A DNA stretch of 64,000 nt from assembly GCF_018873765.1 (NCBI RefSeq), contig NC_057916.1, positions 28,433,501 to 28,497,500 on the forward strand, written 5' to 3'. Positions 11,743 to 23,356 of this stretch are shown in pieces. Within the stretch, counting starts at the first letter, position 1. Each line of letters opens with the position of its first letter. The position numbers were made by a program, and so were the translations under genes. The notes under the pieces are model-generated. The model was not told the DNA's origin. It worked only from the letters and a program-made list of their open reading frames with translations, and did not search any database. Source of the DNA: Telopea speciosissima. Taxonomy: Eukaryota > Streptophyta > Magnoliopsida > Proteales > Proteaceae.

Positions 11743-12528
11743 CATGGTTTCAATGAAATTTGCGAAATTTGGTTTCGCAAGATCTCTAAACGAAACTCCA
11801 TGCAGTATTTAAAAAGTGCAAGTTTTTGGTTGAAATTTTTCTGTTTCAGCGAAATTTCGATATGTGTGGTTTTGGTATCGTTTCGATCAAAGCAATACCA
11901 ACATTTAATATAAAATGTATTGTTTTAAACGAAATGGGTCGAAATTTTGACTCATCTCGTTGGTTTCGACTCTATGGTATGTGGAAACTTGTTTTTTTAT
12001 GGTTTTTGGCCAAATCACTCTCATACAAGCGTGGAACAGGTTGTTTTGATCCTACCGGGAAGTTGATGTGGTATTAGGAATCTAGGATGGGCAGTGGAGT
12101 AACTTGCTTGTATTCTTCACTCCCCTATCTTTGACTCTTAATAAAGAACCATGTATAACATTTGATGATTATGAAATTGTTTATAATTTTATGTTTTTGT
12201 ATTCCTAATGCATATTTTAGTTGTTTTAATTGAATCTTGTTTGTTCTGGTACTAAATTTGTGTAGAATAGGCCATATTAGAGAATATATACAACAACGTA
12301 AAACGTGTACTACCAACCTAGGGTCCGAAGTGAAACTACCATTTTGGGTATTTTTTTTAACAATCTAAGGTTCCACTATATTTAGAGTGCATAAAATAGG
12401 GTTTCCTAGAAGTTTTGGGACCTAATTTGGTCGTTTGGGCCTCAAAACCATCCACTGAACCTTCCAGGTTTCGACTGAAATTTTGTGGTTTTCGTGAAAT
12501 ATTTTGGTCGACCAGGCCTGAAACCTTG
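11743..12528. mobile_element. hAT-type MITE, copy B (786 bp)
   Basis: Starts CATGGTTTCAATG immediately after the 8-bp sequence that ends copy A, and ends with GAAACCTTG. Internal sequence parallels copy A block by block (for example CCAAATCACTC then CAAGCGTGGAAC), with insertions. The segment CTACCAACCTAGGGTCC at about 12310-12326 also recurs in the 2.83 kb element near 51867. The right flank GCAGTGGA matches the shared duplication only partly. Confidence 0.7.
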
Positions 12529-12615
12529 GCAGTGGACCAGCTCAGCCTTCTCCATTGTGGGATAGTAGTTTGGTTCTTTATTTGTTTGTTTTTGTTTAGT
12601 TTATTTCTTATTCCT

Positions 12616-13633
12616 TGTTGAAGTAGAGTCCCACCTAATTAAAACACTATACTATCTGCTTAAGTGTTTTAATTAGTTGGGTCTCCATCTCGAGAGTTTT
12701 AAGTAGTTAGGACATTACCTAGTAGTGTTTTGGACTGATGTGACATTTCACAGGTATACCGACCTAGAGGAATCCTATTGGTAGTTTGTTTTGATTACTT
12801 TATCAATGTAGAGTTCTATTTGGACTCACATTATTACTTCTAATAAATAAAGGCAGTGGGCATAGCCAGCGTTTTAGCCCACGATTTAACCTTCTGTTGT
12901 GAGCTTTTGCTTCATGGTGTTCTGTGGTGATGCAGGCTATTCTGTTTTGTTGATTCAACAGCTGGTTAGTGGTGATTCTAACCCAGTTCTATGGTGGTGA
13001 ATCCATAGTTGATATCCCCATTTTCTTCTGTCTCTTCCTTTACTTTCTTATTGCTGAAATCAGGTCAATACCACATTTCGAATGCTTGATCTTTCACGCT
13101 ATTAATTCTATTACCTTCATTGATCTGTTATTCACTTCCATAGCTACATCTGAATTGCTGTTGTTTTCTTACATCACAGATAATGTCAGACTTCCCAGCG
13201 ATTTCTAAGATTCCTACCTGCAGTCATAATCTCTTGATCTTAGATTCCAACCTTTGGATTAACCTGTGATTGAGGTTCTGTTCTCTCATACTACAGTAGC
13301 CTTCGACCATACTTTGGGCCAGAATGCCAGATCAGATTCTCTGATCTGCTGTCATTTAATTTCTCCAATATTCTTGCTGTTATTTCTGCTTTTTTGATTA
13401 GTTGCTGAATTGGAACTCTGTTAGATCTTAGAATTTGACCATCTGGTCTTGCTGGAATTCTGGTATGTTATTCTCATATATTGATTAGTATTTGTTAGAA
13501 ATTTTATTTACATCTACTTCTTTGATTCTGTTTAATTGAATTTTCTTTGAATCTGGCCTATTCCCTTTGTCTACGATTTTTGCTTGTGGTTGGTTTTATG
13601 AAACCTAGTGTTAGGTGGATTTGAACCCCATCA
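12616..13633 (+). repeat. Probable 5' LTR of the gypsy element
   Basis: Runs from TGTTGAAGTAGAG to a CA that lies two bases before TGGTATCAG, a shortened match to the tRNA-iMet primer site. There is no second copy to confirm the borders, so the left edge is inferred from the TG start only. Confidence 0.45.
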
Positions 13634-13648
13634 TTTGGTATCAGAAAT

Positions 13649-14900
13649 ATGGCTGAATCTAGTTCGAGGAACTCTGACCCAACAAATATTCATGACTCAC
13701 TCCGTCAAAACACCGACATGTTCAAGCAGTTGTCAGATTGCATGACTGCTATGGAACAAAGGTTGGAATCAGATCCTTCCCCTACCTCTCGTAATTCTGA
13801 GCATTCTAGACCTTATGAATGACTGCTGGCCCACTCCACTACCACCGACACTCAACGGTTTGTGGTAGAGCTCCACAAAGGAACACACCACAACTAACTT
13901 TCCTTCGAGGACCACATGTGTCCTTACTTTGAAAATGGCACACCTCAGCAGCGTTTTAATGACACACAGAAGGTGAAGTTGGAACTGAAAAGAGTCTGGT
14001 GGAAAGTACGACCCTCAGGTGTTCTACAATTGGATGTCATGCTTAGATGATTAGTTGGATTGGTGCAACCTGCCTGAGCTCCGGAAATTGAAATTGGCTC
14101 GAACAAAATTAGTTGGTGTAGTAACTTCAATGGTGAACGTATGAAAGAAAGTTGCAACGACGAGTTACAACCCCAATTAAATGGGGAGAGATGAAGGAAG
14201 AACTAAAGAATAAATATCTTCCTCAGATGTTTAGTGCCCGATTGCAAAACCAGCTCAATTTGACGAAGGTCTTTATCAGTGGCTGAATACACGGAGCTAT
14301 TCGACTCTCTATCTTCCCTTACAGGCATTGAGGAGGAGAATTTACAATTGCTGTCACGATTTCTGCTGGGACTGAGACAGCAAATTAATAAGGAGATCAG
14401 TGTGACTGATAGCTTTGACCTTCAGTATTGTTTTCAGAAGGCTGTACTTGCCAAAGAGTTACTGAAAACCCCAGTTCAAAGAAATGGTTTTCAAGCCAGG
14501 GAGAACCAGTGAGGTACACCAACAGCTCGACCTATTGGACGGCCTACTCTTACTACTGTCCCTACGCATGCAGATCATAGAGGTAAGGCACCTATGGCCT
14601 GCTACAGTAATATGAAGTGCTTTAGTTGTCAAGAGTATCGACATGTCACCAAATTCTGCCCCACATGACAAAGGTTTAGTGCAGTTGCTACGATAATTGA
14701 TGAGGATGCTTCGATGGAGGTTTACCAGTGCTGTGCACCTGATAATTATAATAATGATGACCATAATGAGGAGCATAATGATGATGCTGACCTTTACGAC
14801 GATGAGGATGGTGATGAGGCATATAAAGTTCATGTGGTTAGCAGCATTTTGGTGGCAGAACCAAAGAAGATTGATGATAGAGCTGCATGTTCTATACTCA
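13649..14900 (+). pseudogene. Gypsy gag pseudogene with zinc knuckle
   Basis: ATG at 13649 just after the primer site opens a frame (MAESSSRNSDPTN) stopped at a TGA near 13820; further frames show gag motifs, including 14279-14512 (VAEYTELFDSL, then FLLGLRQQI) typical of Retrotrans_gag. A CX2CX4HX4C zinc knuckle (CFSCQEYRHVTKFC) lies at 14618-14659. An acidic Asp/Glu-rich linker follows. Stops at several points mean it cannot make a full Gag. Confidence 0.75.
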
Positions 14901-15008
14901 TATGAAGAGTGGCCGAAGAGCCACTTAGATTATATTCTGCAGCGGGAGTTGTGTCAACGTTGTCTCTTAGGCCTTCATCAACAAGGCTAAGCTCAACCCA
15001 GAAAACAC

Positions 15009-15722
15009 CATAGTTTAAAATCTTGCTGAGATCTCGGAAAACTCGAGCTTCTCGAGACGAGTTATTATACGAAACAAAAAAATGTAACAACTAAAAAAAC
15101 TCGACCAAGATTTCGAATATTTCGAGAATCTCGGAGAAATCTTGGTGATATCTCGAATATTTCGAGAATCTCAACCTCCTCAATACTCATAGAGTCATAA
15201 TATTGTATTGTTGGGACTTGGGAGTTAAGATGTGGAAGACTAGGGTAGTAAGGTGTCTATGACTTATGTATTATTCATTGTACTTAGGTTGGGTGTCTAT
15301 GTAATCTGTATTGTGAACACTTTATTGTATTTTGTGGTTTGTAGTAGGGACTTTAAGTCTTTAACTATTTCTTAAATAATTATTCAATATTATGTGCATA
15401 ATTTACTTGTTTTACTTGCCAATTATGTCTCACATCATTCAAACAATGTGTAGAATAGGCAATATTACATAAGGGTTCGGCCTTTACTGCTAGCCAAGGG
15501 TGCAAATCCAAAACACCAAATTGGGTGGTTTTTTTTTAATTTTATTTTATTATTTGAACCTTTAAATATGTTTTTTGAGCCTAAAACAAGATTACCTTAA
15601 AGTTTCGGAGCCAACTATGGCCATATGCCCACTGAAACATAATTTCGAAACATAAAAAAAAAAACAGTCTCGCCGAGATCTCAGAAAACTCAACCTGGTC
15701 GAGACTGAGTTTTAGAACCTTG
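15009..15722. mobile_element. hAT-type MITE (714 bp) inside the gypsy element
   Basis: Left end CATAGTTTAAAATCT, right end read inward CAAGGTTCTAAAACT. Flanks GAAAACAC (15001-15008) and GAAAACTC (15723-15730) form an 8-bp target duplication with one mismatch. Subterminal DNA carries repeated GAGATCTCGG / CTCGAGA motifs as in the 49305-52132 element. No coding capacity. It separates the gag linker from the protease region of the host gypsy element. Confidence 0.8.
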
Positions 15723-16590
15723 GAAAACTCCCACAACAAGTTCTCTCTTCTGAATGGCTACACATTGGAATTCAATCAGCGGTATTCCGTACATTTTAAA
15801 CTCTATCACTATAATGAAGAGGTATGGTGCGATGTGATCCCCATGAAGCTGATAGACGTTCTGTTGGGATGCCCGTGGATGTACGATAATGATGTGCTTG
15901 TTGGTGGCAGTAAACCAGTGTATATTTTTAAGTTCAAGACAAACACATCATACTTGATCCTCTCAACATCCCAACTAAGCGGACTAAGTGAAGATCCTTG
16001 AGAATAAATCAGAAGCCGGTCGACAATGAGAAGAAACTCTTGGCACTACTGCAGGAGGAGTTTCTAGATTCCAGCAAAGATTCAGGACTTATACTGCCCC
16101 TTGTCACTAGGGAAGGAAGCCCTCAACCCGAGTCCTGAGGTTAAGCTTTCTAAGCTAGTATAGGACACGATCTCGGACTTCTCAGACTTAGTGCCTGATG
16201 AGTTTGTCATGTGCCTAATGGGGTTCAATCTAGTGTATGGGCCAACCTAGTATGTGATAGGTTAAAGGGCTTGATTTAACGCATTCCATCAGCTATGGAG
16301 CTTTTGGCATATTGGTCAAGTACCTAACAGAGTTACTAGACAAGCTTTCGTGACACTGAAGCGTTCTTATAGACCAAGTCCTACTAAGAATGCAGAGTTA
16401 AAGCGCCAGGTTGATTATTTGTCGAGGAAGGGCTATATATAGGAGAGCTTAAACACGTGCCGTTTCTAACACCAAAGAAGGATGGTTCGTGGCATATGTG
16501 TATCGACAGCCAAGCCTTCAACAAAATCACCTTAAAAGTGTCAGTTTCTCATTCCACGACTGGATGATATATTAGATATGATATCCGGTG
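15723..16590 (+). pseudogene. Gypsy protease-end and reverse transcriptase fragment
   Basis: An open stretch (to 16001) contains EVWCDVIPMKLIDVLLGCPW, which matches the segment after the gypsy protease active site. About 16390-16590 gives broken RT motifs in shifting frames ([10 protein letters not shown]; then [16 protein letters not shown]), the start of the gypsy RT palm. The SINE at 16598 then interrupts. Several in-frame stops show decay. Confidence 0.7.
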
Positions 16591-16597
16591 CAAAGGT

Positions 16598-16740
16598 GGT
16601 CCATTGTGACCAAGTGGTCACAGGTTTGAGTCTGGAAACAGCCTCTTTGTGAAAGCAGGGGTGAGGCTGCGTTTATTATGACCCTCCTCAGACCCCGCAG
16701 TGGCGGGAGCCTTGTGCATTGGGTACACCCTTTTTTTCTG
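16598..16740 (+). mobile_element. Au-like SINE, 5'-truncated
   Basis: Contains a B box-like GGTTTGAGTC, then GGAAACAGCCTC, a GGTGAGGCTGCG block, TTATGACCCTCC and CTTGTGCATTGGGTAC before a T run, the layout of Au SINEs. Exact 14-bp target duplications TCCGGTGCAAAGGT lie at 16584-16597 and 16741-16754. The A box end is missing. Confidence 0.85.
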
Positions 16741-16754
16741 TCCGGTGCAAAGGT

Positions 16755-17040
16755 CTTTTCTAAAAGAGATCTTTGAAGCAGATATCATCATATTCACATA
16801 TGTTTGGGTGACGAATAGAAAACCTTCAAGACCATAGTTGGTCTTTTCAAGTGGAAGGTTATGCCCTTCAGTCTCACCAACAGGCCAAGCACCACACCTC
16901 TTCACACTGGGTTTGTACTGGTGGATAGATGTTTGGGTGGGAAAAGTTCCAACCCCTCTAGTATAAGCGAGCACAATGTAAAGGTGCACTTAGGTACAAT
17001 ATTATTGTCTGCGTAAATGTTGTTGCATAACCTGTATGTT
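16755..17040 (+). pseudogene. Gypsy reverse transcriptase fragment after the SINE
   Basis: Continuing the interrupted RT, the frames give FSK-DL, then GLFKWKVMPFSLTN, which corresponds to the gypsy RT palm before the catalytic YVDD. The catalytic motif is not clearly readable (YWWIDVWV). It is interrupted by stops. Confidence 0.6.
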
Positions 17041-18444
17041 GGTTCTAGCTCTCTCCTGTTCCTTCACCACTTGCATCATGCTCCCTACCTTTTATGTCAC
17101 TAAAGACACCACTTCTACCCTACATGCCCCACCTTTAGACAAAAATAGCCCTCCCCTAATTGAGTGGATTACACCCGGGGTCAGTCCCTTTACCCTGTAA
17201 AATGAAAAATCTAAGGTTTGTTTTATCTGAAATAAAAGCCTGTGTTTCTTGGATTACATGACACACTGACTAGGCTAGATAAGGCTTAAAGTCAATAGAT
17301 GCTGTGAATGGAGCCCAGAGTCGTCTAATGAATTCTGTTTCCCTGCTTCTTTAACATGGATCTATCAAATTACTACTTGATTCAATACTCGTCGTGATGC
17401 AGTTGCATTTGACATTAATCCCGTATGGAGGCTATGTGCAAGCTTGGGAGGGCCATAAGGTGGTGGTGGCAGTCCCAATGGGCCGAAATTGACCTTTGTA
17501 TAGTTATATTATAGGTTGGGCCTTTTATTTTTTTATGGGTTTCATTGTAATGAGCCTAGTTTACAAGTCCATAAAGTGAGGATAAAGTTAGTACACTGGA
17601 TTAGTAGGTTGAGTATTTGACCTAAGATTATAATACTTAATAGTTATGTAGAGTTCAATTTTGAGTTTATTTTAATTATTGAGTGTGTGTGTGATTTTTA
17701 GTCAATTTAGAGTTTTTAGAAGTTTTTTATGTTATGTAATACATCACAATCAATTAAGGATGATTTGAGTAAAGAATATGAGTTTGAAATGAGTTTTGAT
17801 CACAAATTTGATCATTACTAAACCTTATTTCTTCTCTCTTCTTCCTCCCAAGATGATCAATCTCATCTCTTTCCCCTCCCCTTCCATTAATCTGTTTTCT
17901 TTCATGAACAACACAATTGCTTCCTTTATATCAGATTTGATCATTGGACCAGTTTGCATTTGAGATCCATAATTTGGATATTCAGATTTCATTATGTGGA
18001 GACAAAGAATCAACTGTGCTTTGTGGATTTGACTAGCAGGGGTCATTCCGCAATTAACCTGTGAATGCTCCAATGGTGCGTTTTGATTTATTTCTGTGAG
18101 ATTACCTGGTTGTGCAAGATGCCTTTTAATGGCATGGATTGATGTTTAGATTTGGATTGGGATTGGGTTTAAAGAAATGCCTGGTAAGCATACTGAACGT
18201 CAATATTCTGGTCCATAAGAGGGTTTGGTTATGATCTTTCACGTGGTGTTTTCTGTAAGCGAGTGATTTGTTTTTTGTTTTTTTTTTAGTGTTTTTTTGC
18301 TTGTTTTCCTATGCCTCTCAGATGTATCTGTGACATATTCTTTAGTGACATGAAATTGATGTGCAGTACGCAGAAAGTATCTAGTTAAACTTCAGGAGTC
18401 TCTGTTATATATTAAAAGTATTACAATGTATAGATATTTGGAAA
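17041..18444. other. Gene-free AT-rich stretch
   Basis: No coding region, repeat border or RNA gene is recognised. Open frames here are short and lack family motifs. Confidence 0.4.
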
Positions 18445-18920
18445 GGTTGTCGTTAAGATTATTAGGTAGTTTTATCTGATTAGGAAAAGAAGATTCTCCT
18501 TACAAGCTAGGGGTGTCTTTTACTGAATGCAAGTATAGAATCAGATGTGAAAAACAAACAGAAATTTTGCAAGCTCTGGTTTGGACTTAATTAACAAGAC
18601 GGGGTGGAGTGGGAGTTGGTAGCAAAAGAAATATTGTGAGTGTCAAATTTGAAAAGCTCCAAAAGCATGGAGTCCAGGACCGTGCGTTGGCATCTAAGTT
18701 TGCTCGTTCACAAAGTATAGCGAGTTCTGAGATTGTTATGAGATTGTTAGGTAGTTTATCCCAGTAATGTAGTTTAAAAAGATTCTATTCCTACGGCCGG
18801 CTGTACTGAATGCTTGAATATACGTTAGATGTGACTGAAACAAACAAATTTTTTGCAAGACCTTATGTACACCTAATTAACAAGACAGGTGGAGTGGGGG
18901 GTTGGTAGCAAAAGAAGTGC
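18445..18920. repeat. Diverged direct duplication, about 188 bp units
   Basis: 18445-18632 and 18732-18920 align in the same orientation: both run from TTAGGTAGTTT through a TACTGAATGC block to TTAACAAGAC and TTGGTAGCAAAAGAA. Identity is moderate and about 100 bp separates them. Origin unknown. Confidence 0.65.
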
Positions 18921-19200
18921 CAAAAGTTTGGAAACTTCTGTAGTATGGCATGCAGGAAAGGCATTTGATTCCCAAGGCACTAGGGGCTTGTGTCTGGGCC
19001 TTATAACACTAACTCTGACACTGTACAGACTCGAAGCATTCGATATTCTAGGTGCCCCCCCCCCCCAACCAAAAATAAATAAATAAATAAAAAAGATGCT
19101 GAAAGAATTTCGTTGTAGTGAAGGAAAAGCTAGCATCATAAATTGAAAGCCTGCAAGGACCAAAACATGATATTTAATGATATTATAAATTATGGGCTCA

Positions 19201-19322
19201 TGTTCTCTGTGTCGCAGCCCAGGCTTTGCCTAGACACATGGGCTTGCCACTCAGGGGGCAAGGTGGTCATTTCACCCACCCCATGTGTCTGGGCGTAGCC
19301 TGTTCCTTCGGCACAGAGAACA
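19201..19322. mobile_element. 122-bp MITE (family M1)
   Basis: Terminal inverted repeats start TGTTCTCTGTG and end GCACAGAGAACA, with inner inverted arms around AGACACATGGG / CCCATGTGTCT. The same element occurs at 28862-28984 and as split halves at 21488 and 23357. Confidence 0.8.
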
Positions 19323-19521
19323 TTCTCCGATAAATTGTATAGTTGCAATAGCTCAACTCAACATGAAACAGTTGTAAAATCAGGTTTTTTGATTAGACTC
19401 GACTTATAAAAATTTTAGTGACCTTGACGTGTTATTTCGAGTCAACACGAGTGATGCTTTTCATAGTTTGTGCCCCTCCACTTTTCAGCATTTTACTTTT
19501 GAGTTCTGAATATTATAATAT

Positions 19522-19579
<58 letters not shown>
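19522..19579. repeat. (AG)n microsatellite
   Basis: About 28 uninterrupted AG units. Confidence 0.95.
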
Positions 19580-19582
<3 letters not shown>

Positions 19583-19594
19583 CTACCAGGTTTT

Positions 19595-19724
19595 GTGCTG
19601 TAGCATATACCTGCGCTCAGGTACAGCCGGACACAAAATGATTGCCCTGTCCCCATGGAAAGGCAGCGGTGTACTGGTCATTTCGCACTCGGCTGTGTTT
19701 GGGTACAGGTACACACCACAGCAC
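19595..19724. mobile_element. 130-bp inverted-repeat element (MITE)
   Basis: The left 34 bp beginning GTGCTGTAGCATATACCTG and the right 34 bp ending ACACACCACAGCAC are imperfect inverted repeats. No coding region. A target duplication was not identified. Confidence 0.6.
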
Positions 19725-19839
19725 ACGATCGGGTGGCATTTCTTTTTCCAATATTTTATTATATTATCATCTGAGAGGGACTGAAAAGAAGTTGTAGTTT
19801 TATCTCCTCCCTCCCTCTCTCCCGTTCCATTTTTCAGCA

Positions 19840-20659
19840 TATACTTTGTTCCCTTAGTTTAGAAAAAAAGTCATGAAGAGAGCTGGCACTATTGCGTTTA
19901 AAGAGGAAGATGAGACCTAGTAGAAAAGGGCGAGGAGGCAGGGTGGGGTCCAACAAAGATCTGAGAAATAGACAGATGAGGATGTATCGGAGGGATGGGG
20001 ATCTGGAGTTGATGGGGAAGAAAGGGGCGTGGGGATTGGGATGGGATACCAGTGTAGCAAGATAGTCGGAATAAATAGTTACCATGATCCTTGCCTCAAT
20101 CTCTGTAGCAAGTTTTTCGTGACCATAAAAGAAATACCTGAGTGGATAGAATTGATTGACGTTGCTCAAGTCTTGTCATTTTCTAAGCATGGTGAGTCTT
20201 CATGATTCTCGATCAGGTTTTAGAATTTTTTGAATGAACTCAGCTGATTCGTCTGAGTCAAGATCTGGTTTTCCTATTATGCTTAAAACAAGCCTAATCC
20301 CAATTAATATGGTCGGCTACATGAATCCTATTTTTCTATTCCATCCTATTGTCTTCATAGAATTTTTTTAAATCTATGAAAGGGAAAATCTCGTTTCATG
20401 ACCCAATCCACCATTTTGGGCCCTATGAGTAGTTGGTTTTGGCCAATTGGCTGTTGGATTAGTCATACATCTTATTGATTAGCCATGTGTCAACTTTTAG
20501 ATTCATTCAATCAAATATCCTCCGGAATTTGTCCATACAACTTTGTATTTTTCAACCATATGTTTATGCCATGCACCCTCCCATAATTCCAAGATTTTCC
20601 AAGTTTTATTTGCCAATTGGTTCAATCCACGTGTGCTGATACTTTACATGTAGGCAAAG
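19840..20659. other. Gene-free stretch with part of an inverted pair
   Basis: No gene recognised. Around 20290-20328 there is a copy, in inverted orientation, of a motif (AATCCCAATTAATATGG, then TCGGCTACATGAATCC) that recurs near 21117-21150. Confidence 0.45.
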
Positions 20660-20808
20660 GATCTTGGGAATCTGGATCAGCTACTCACATGGGGATGGGT
20701 GGCAACAGATCTGACCCCTCCATGGGTAGTGGGTCCCACACCCCCATGGAGGGTTCAAATCTATCTCCACTGGTCCCCATGTGGGTAGCAGATCCAAACT
20801 CGGATTTT
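20660..20808. repeat. Foldback MITE, near-palindrome of 149 bp
   Basis: The two halves pair over about 65 bp: the left contains GCTACTCACATGGGGA and CCCCTCCATGGG, the right contains their complements (TCCCCATGTGGGTAGC after one change, and CCCATGGAGGG). A loop of about 15 bp separates them. RNA from here would form a long hairpin. Confidence 0.7.
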
Positions 20809-21487
20809 GGGGTCTATTTATCCATCCAATCTGCTATTTTGTAAATTTTTTATTACAACGGTTCATTTATGACAAATTTAAACATTTACTAATCTGATTT
20901 TGTACTCAATAAGGTATAAATTATACATCATTAGAGTACTATGTATGGTAGTGTGTGTGTATGTATGAGGTGTATAGCTTAGGACTTGTAACAAAGTATG
21001 ACTTTTTTTTTTTTTTTTTGATGAAAGTGCAATCCCACAAACCACACATCAATCCCAAAAGGTTAACCGACTTTTAGGAAACTATGACTTTGAATAGAGC
21101 TGATTTGACAAAAGGATCCATGTAGTAGGCCCCATTTAGTTGGGATTAAACTGAGTTGAGTTGAGTATATAAAAAATTATCCAAAGAGGGGAGTCGTATA
21201 ATTGTAGCAAGAGCATGGAAACGTGAAGGTAATTGGGTAGAAGTAAACATAAGTAATGCAGTAAAAATTATTTACCCAAAATTATCTACTAGGGAGTCCT
21301 TGAAAAAAAAAGGCGAGAGTGAAACCCCGACCATAGTAATCAAAATCGCATGAAACAGGCGGTACTCATATTAGAGTGGCAAAGTCTGCCTCTCAAAAAG
21401 CATAAACGGGAGCTCTTCAGGTGTTGAGAGCCCAAGACCAGAAGTTGTAGGATTGATTCTTATAGTAATAATAAAGTGAAGGGCGGA
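20809..21487. other. Gene-free stretch
   Basis: Holds a poly-T tract at 21003-21019 and the direct-orientation copy of the motif noted at 20290-20328 (21117-21165, ending in GAGTTGAGTTGAG). No gene seen. Confidence 0.4.
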
Positions 21488-21562
21488 AGTTCTCTGTGCA
21501 GCAGCGCAGGTTGCGCCCAAACACATGGGCTGCCCAATCAGGGGGGACAGAGTAGTCATTTT

Positions 21563-23356
21563 TGTTGGACTTGTGTGTCCATAAAACCCGGTTCTGTCCA
21601 GTTCAATCCGATTTTACTTTGTATTGAATTTTTAGACATTTTGATTTAATATTATCACATGCGATATAAACTTTTTGAGCATTGAGTCCTTAAGTTTTAC
21701 TTAAAATGGTAGTCACGACTAGGGTTTGGGCTGGGCACCCTTATCATATGGTCGTCGCATTGGGTATGCCTAGACATATGATGTCAGGGTACGAATGCGA
21801 GTACTCACATGATTGATGTGTGTATTGGCGAAGAATCTACTTTGTCGATTTACCTAGACATGTGATGTCAGGGTACGAATGCGAGTACTCACACGATTGA
21901 TATGTGTATTGGCGAAGAATCTAGTTTGTCGATTCCCTCATGTATTACTGCCAGATGTAGGAAGGGATAGACATATGTCACCGACACCCTTTAACTGAGG
22001 GAACCCTGTCATTGCAAAGTGTGATCGCATTCTTTGGTTCATCAATGGTTGAGACTCAAGCGAGTCAAAGCCGACGTTTTGGGAATGCGTGAACACTTTG
22101 TGAGTGAGGGAGTTACTCAACATGGTCACCACTGCCCGATTGGGGAACGCCAAGATTGAGACTGTCTGTGTATGGTCGGATCAGAATCTGGATCCAGTAC
22201 CGTTTTAGAAATGATTTTGCAAAAATCTATTTTACATAAAATGATATATTATATATAATTATTTGAACAAAGTGTTTTATCTATTTTTGCGGGACCCGAT
22301 CAGATGCACAGACGCTCTTATATGGACATGTACTATGGATTGGGGTTTGGCAGTATATGTGTACATGCCCTAGATTCCATAATGATGGTGTTGATTAGTG
22401 GGGGGTTGTATATGATAATTTGTTATCATATAGGGAGTTATTTGAAATTTATTAATTTAATTGGTTCTTTATTTAATTAATGGATATGATGCTAATTGTA
22501 ATTATCCATAAATATTAAATAAAGTAACTAATTAATACTTTTCCTATTAGATTCTGCTTCTTCACCAATTAGAAACACTTTGAGTTTAAATGGAACTGTC
22601 AATCAAAGAGAGAGAAAGTGACAGACTCGCATTGGGATTAATTCTAATCCTTTCAGGGTTTTGAGAAAACCCTAGCTCTATATATAGGGGACCAAAAACA
22701 CAGAGGGGGTGTGCTCCACGTTTTTGGCTGGCCCCCTCTCTCCTGCGTTTTGGTCTCTCTCTCCTTCTTTGAGATCTCTTCTTCTTCTTCTTGTTTCTCT
22801 CACCTGTGATTGAGAGTTAAGGTTTTGAGAAAACCCAGATCTGTGCTTGAAGAATTTGAGAGCATCTGGGATTGGCTTGAAGAACCTTGGTAGCACCACT
22901 TTGGAGGTTCAGATCCGTTTACGTGGAGCGCTCATTGGAGGAAGAACCATTGTCTATTGGAGGAGCAACACTTGAGGCTCACCAGGTTAGCAATTCTTGA
23001 TTGATTCCTTCAGTTTTTTATTATTTAATATTTATGGGATGCGAAAGAAAATAGAATCGATTTATTTCCGCTGCGCATTCGAGTATGGGATGGATCTCTC
23101 TTTCCATGTGATGGATTAGAGATGATTTTCTTCGTCCCATTTGTGTTCTATAATTGCATGGGACACATGAGGGAAGGAGAAACCCTAATAGGGATGCACT
23201 AGGATTCCCATGGGCGACCATGAGAAACCCTAAAATTTAAATGAGGCACCCATGGGACACCATGGGCTAACCCAGGGCGTGCAATACCCTAATTGATTTA
23301 TAATTTGTTTCCCTAAGGAGCCATGGTTTTATCCCTGGACCGTAGTTTGACCTACA
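21563..23356 (+). mobile_element. Probable solo LTR, 1.79 kb
   Basis: Starts TGTTGGACTTGTG and ends GACCTACA (TG...CA), inserted in the M1 MITE. Flanks ATTTT (21558-21562) and GTTTT (23357-23361) fit a 5-bp target duplication with one change, and intact M1 copies show the unoccupied site. A TATA-like TATATATA at 22679-22686 suggests an LTR promoter, and no primer site or coding region is present. The orientation is inferred from the TATA box. Confidence 0.65.
21769..21936. repeat. Two tandem 84-bp units in the solo LTR
   Basis: Units 21769-21852 and 21853-21936 differ at only a few bases; both contain TGATGTCAGGGTACGAATGC and ATTGGCGAAGAATCTA. Upstream repeats of this kind are common in LTR enhancer regions. 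Confidence 0.85.

Larger units (their letters stand above)
12616..17040 (+). mobile_element. Decayed Ty3/gypsy retrotransposon with nested insertions
   Basis: A probable 5' LTR and primer site are followed by gag, zinc knuckle, protease-region and reverse transcriptase fragments in gypsy order. Many frame breaks and stops show it is inactive. A hAT-type MITE (15009-15722) and a SINE (16598-16740) interrupt it. No matching 3' LTR was seen downstream, and integrase is not recognisable, so the 3' half is lost or too decayed. Confidence 0.75.

Noticed and set aside
17825..18073. 82-residue minus-strand ORF
   Set aside because: No motifs, biased composition and no supporting splice or promoter signals.
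21769..21936. Direct repeats considered as a CRISPR-like array
   Set aside because: Two adjacent 84-bp units without spacers in plant LTR DNA; not an array of short repeats and unique spacers.
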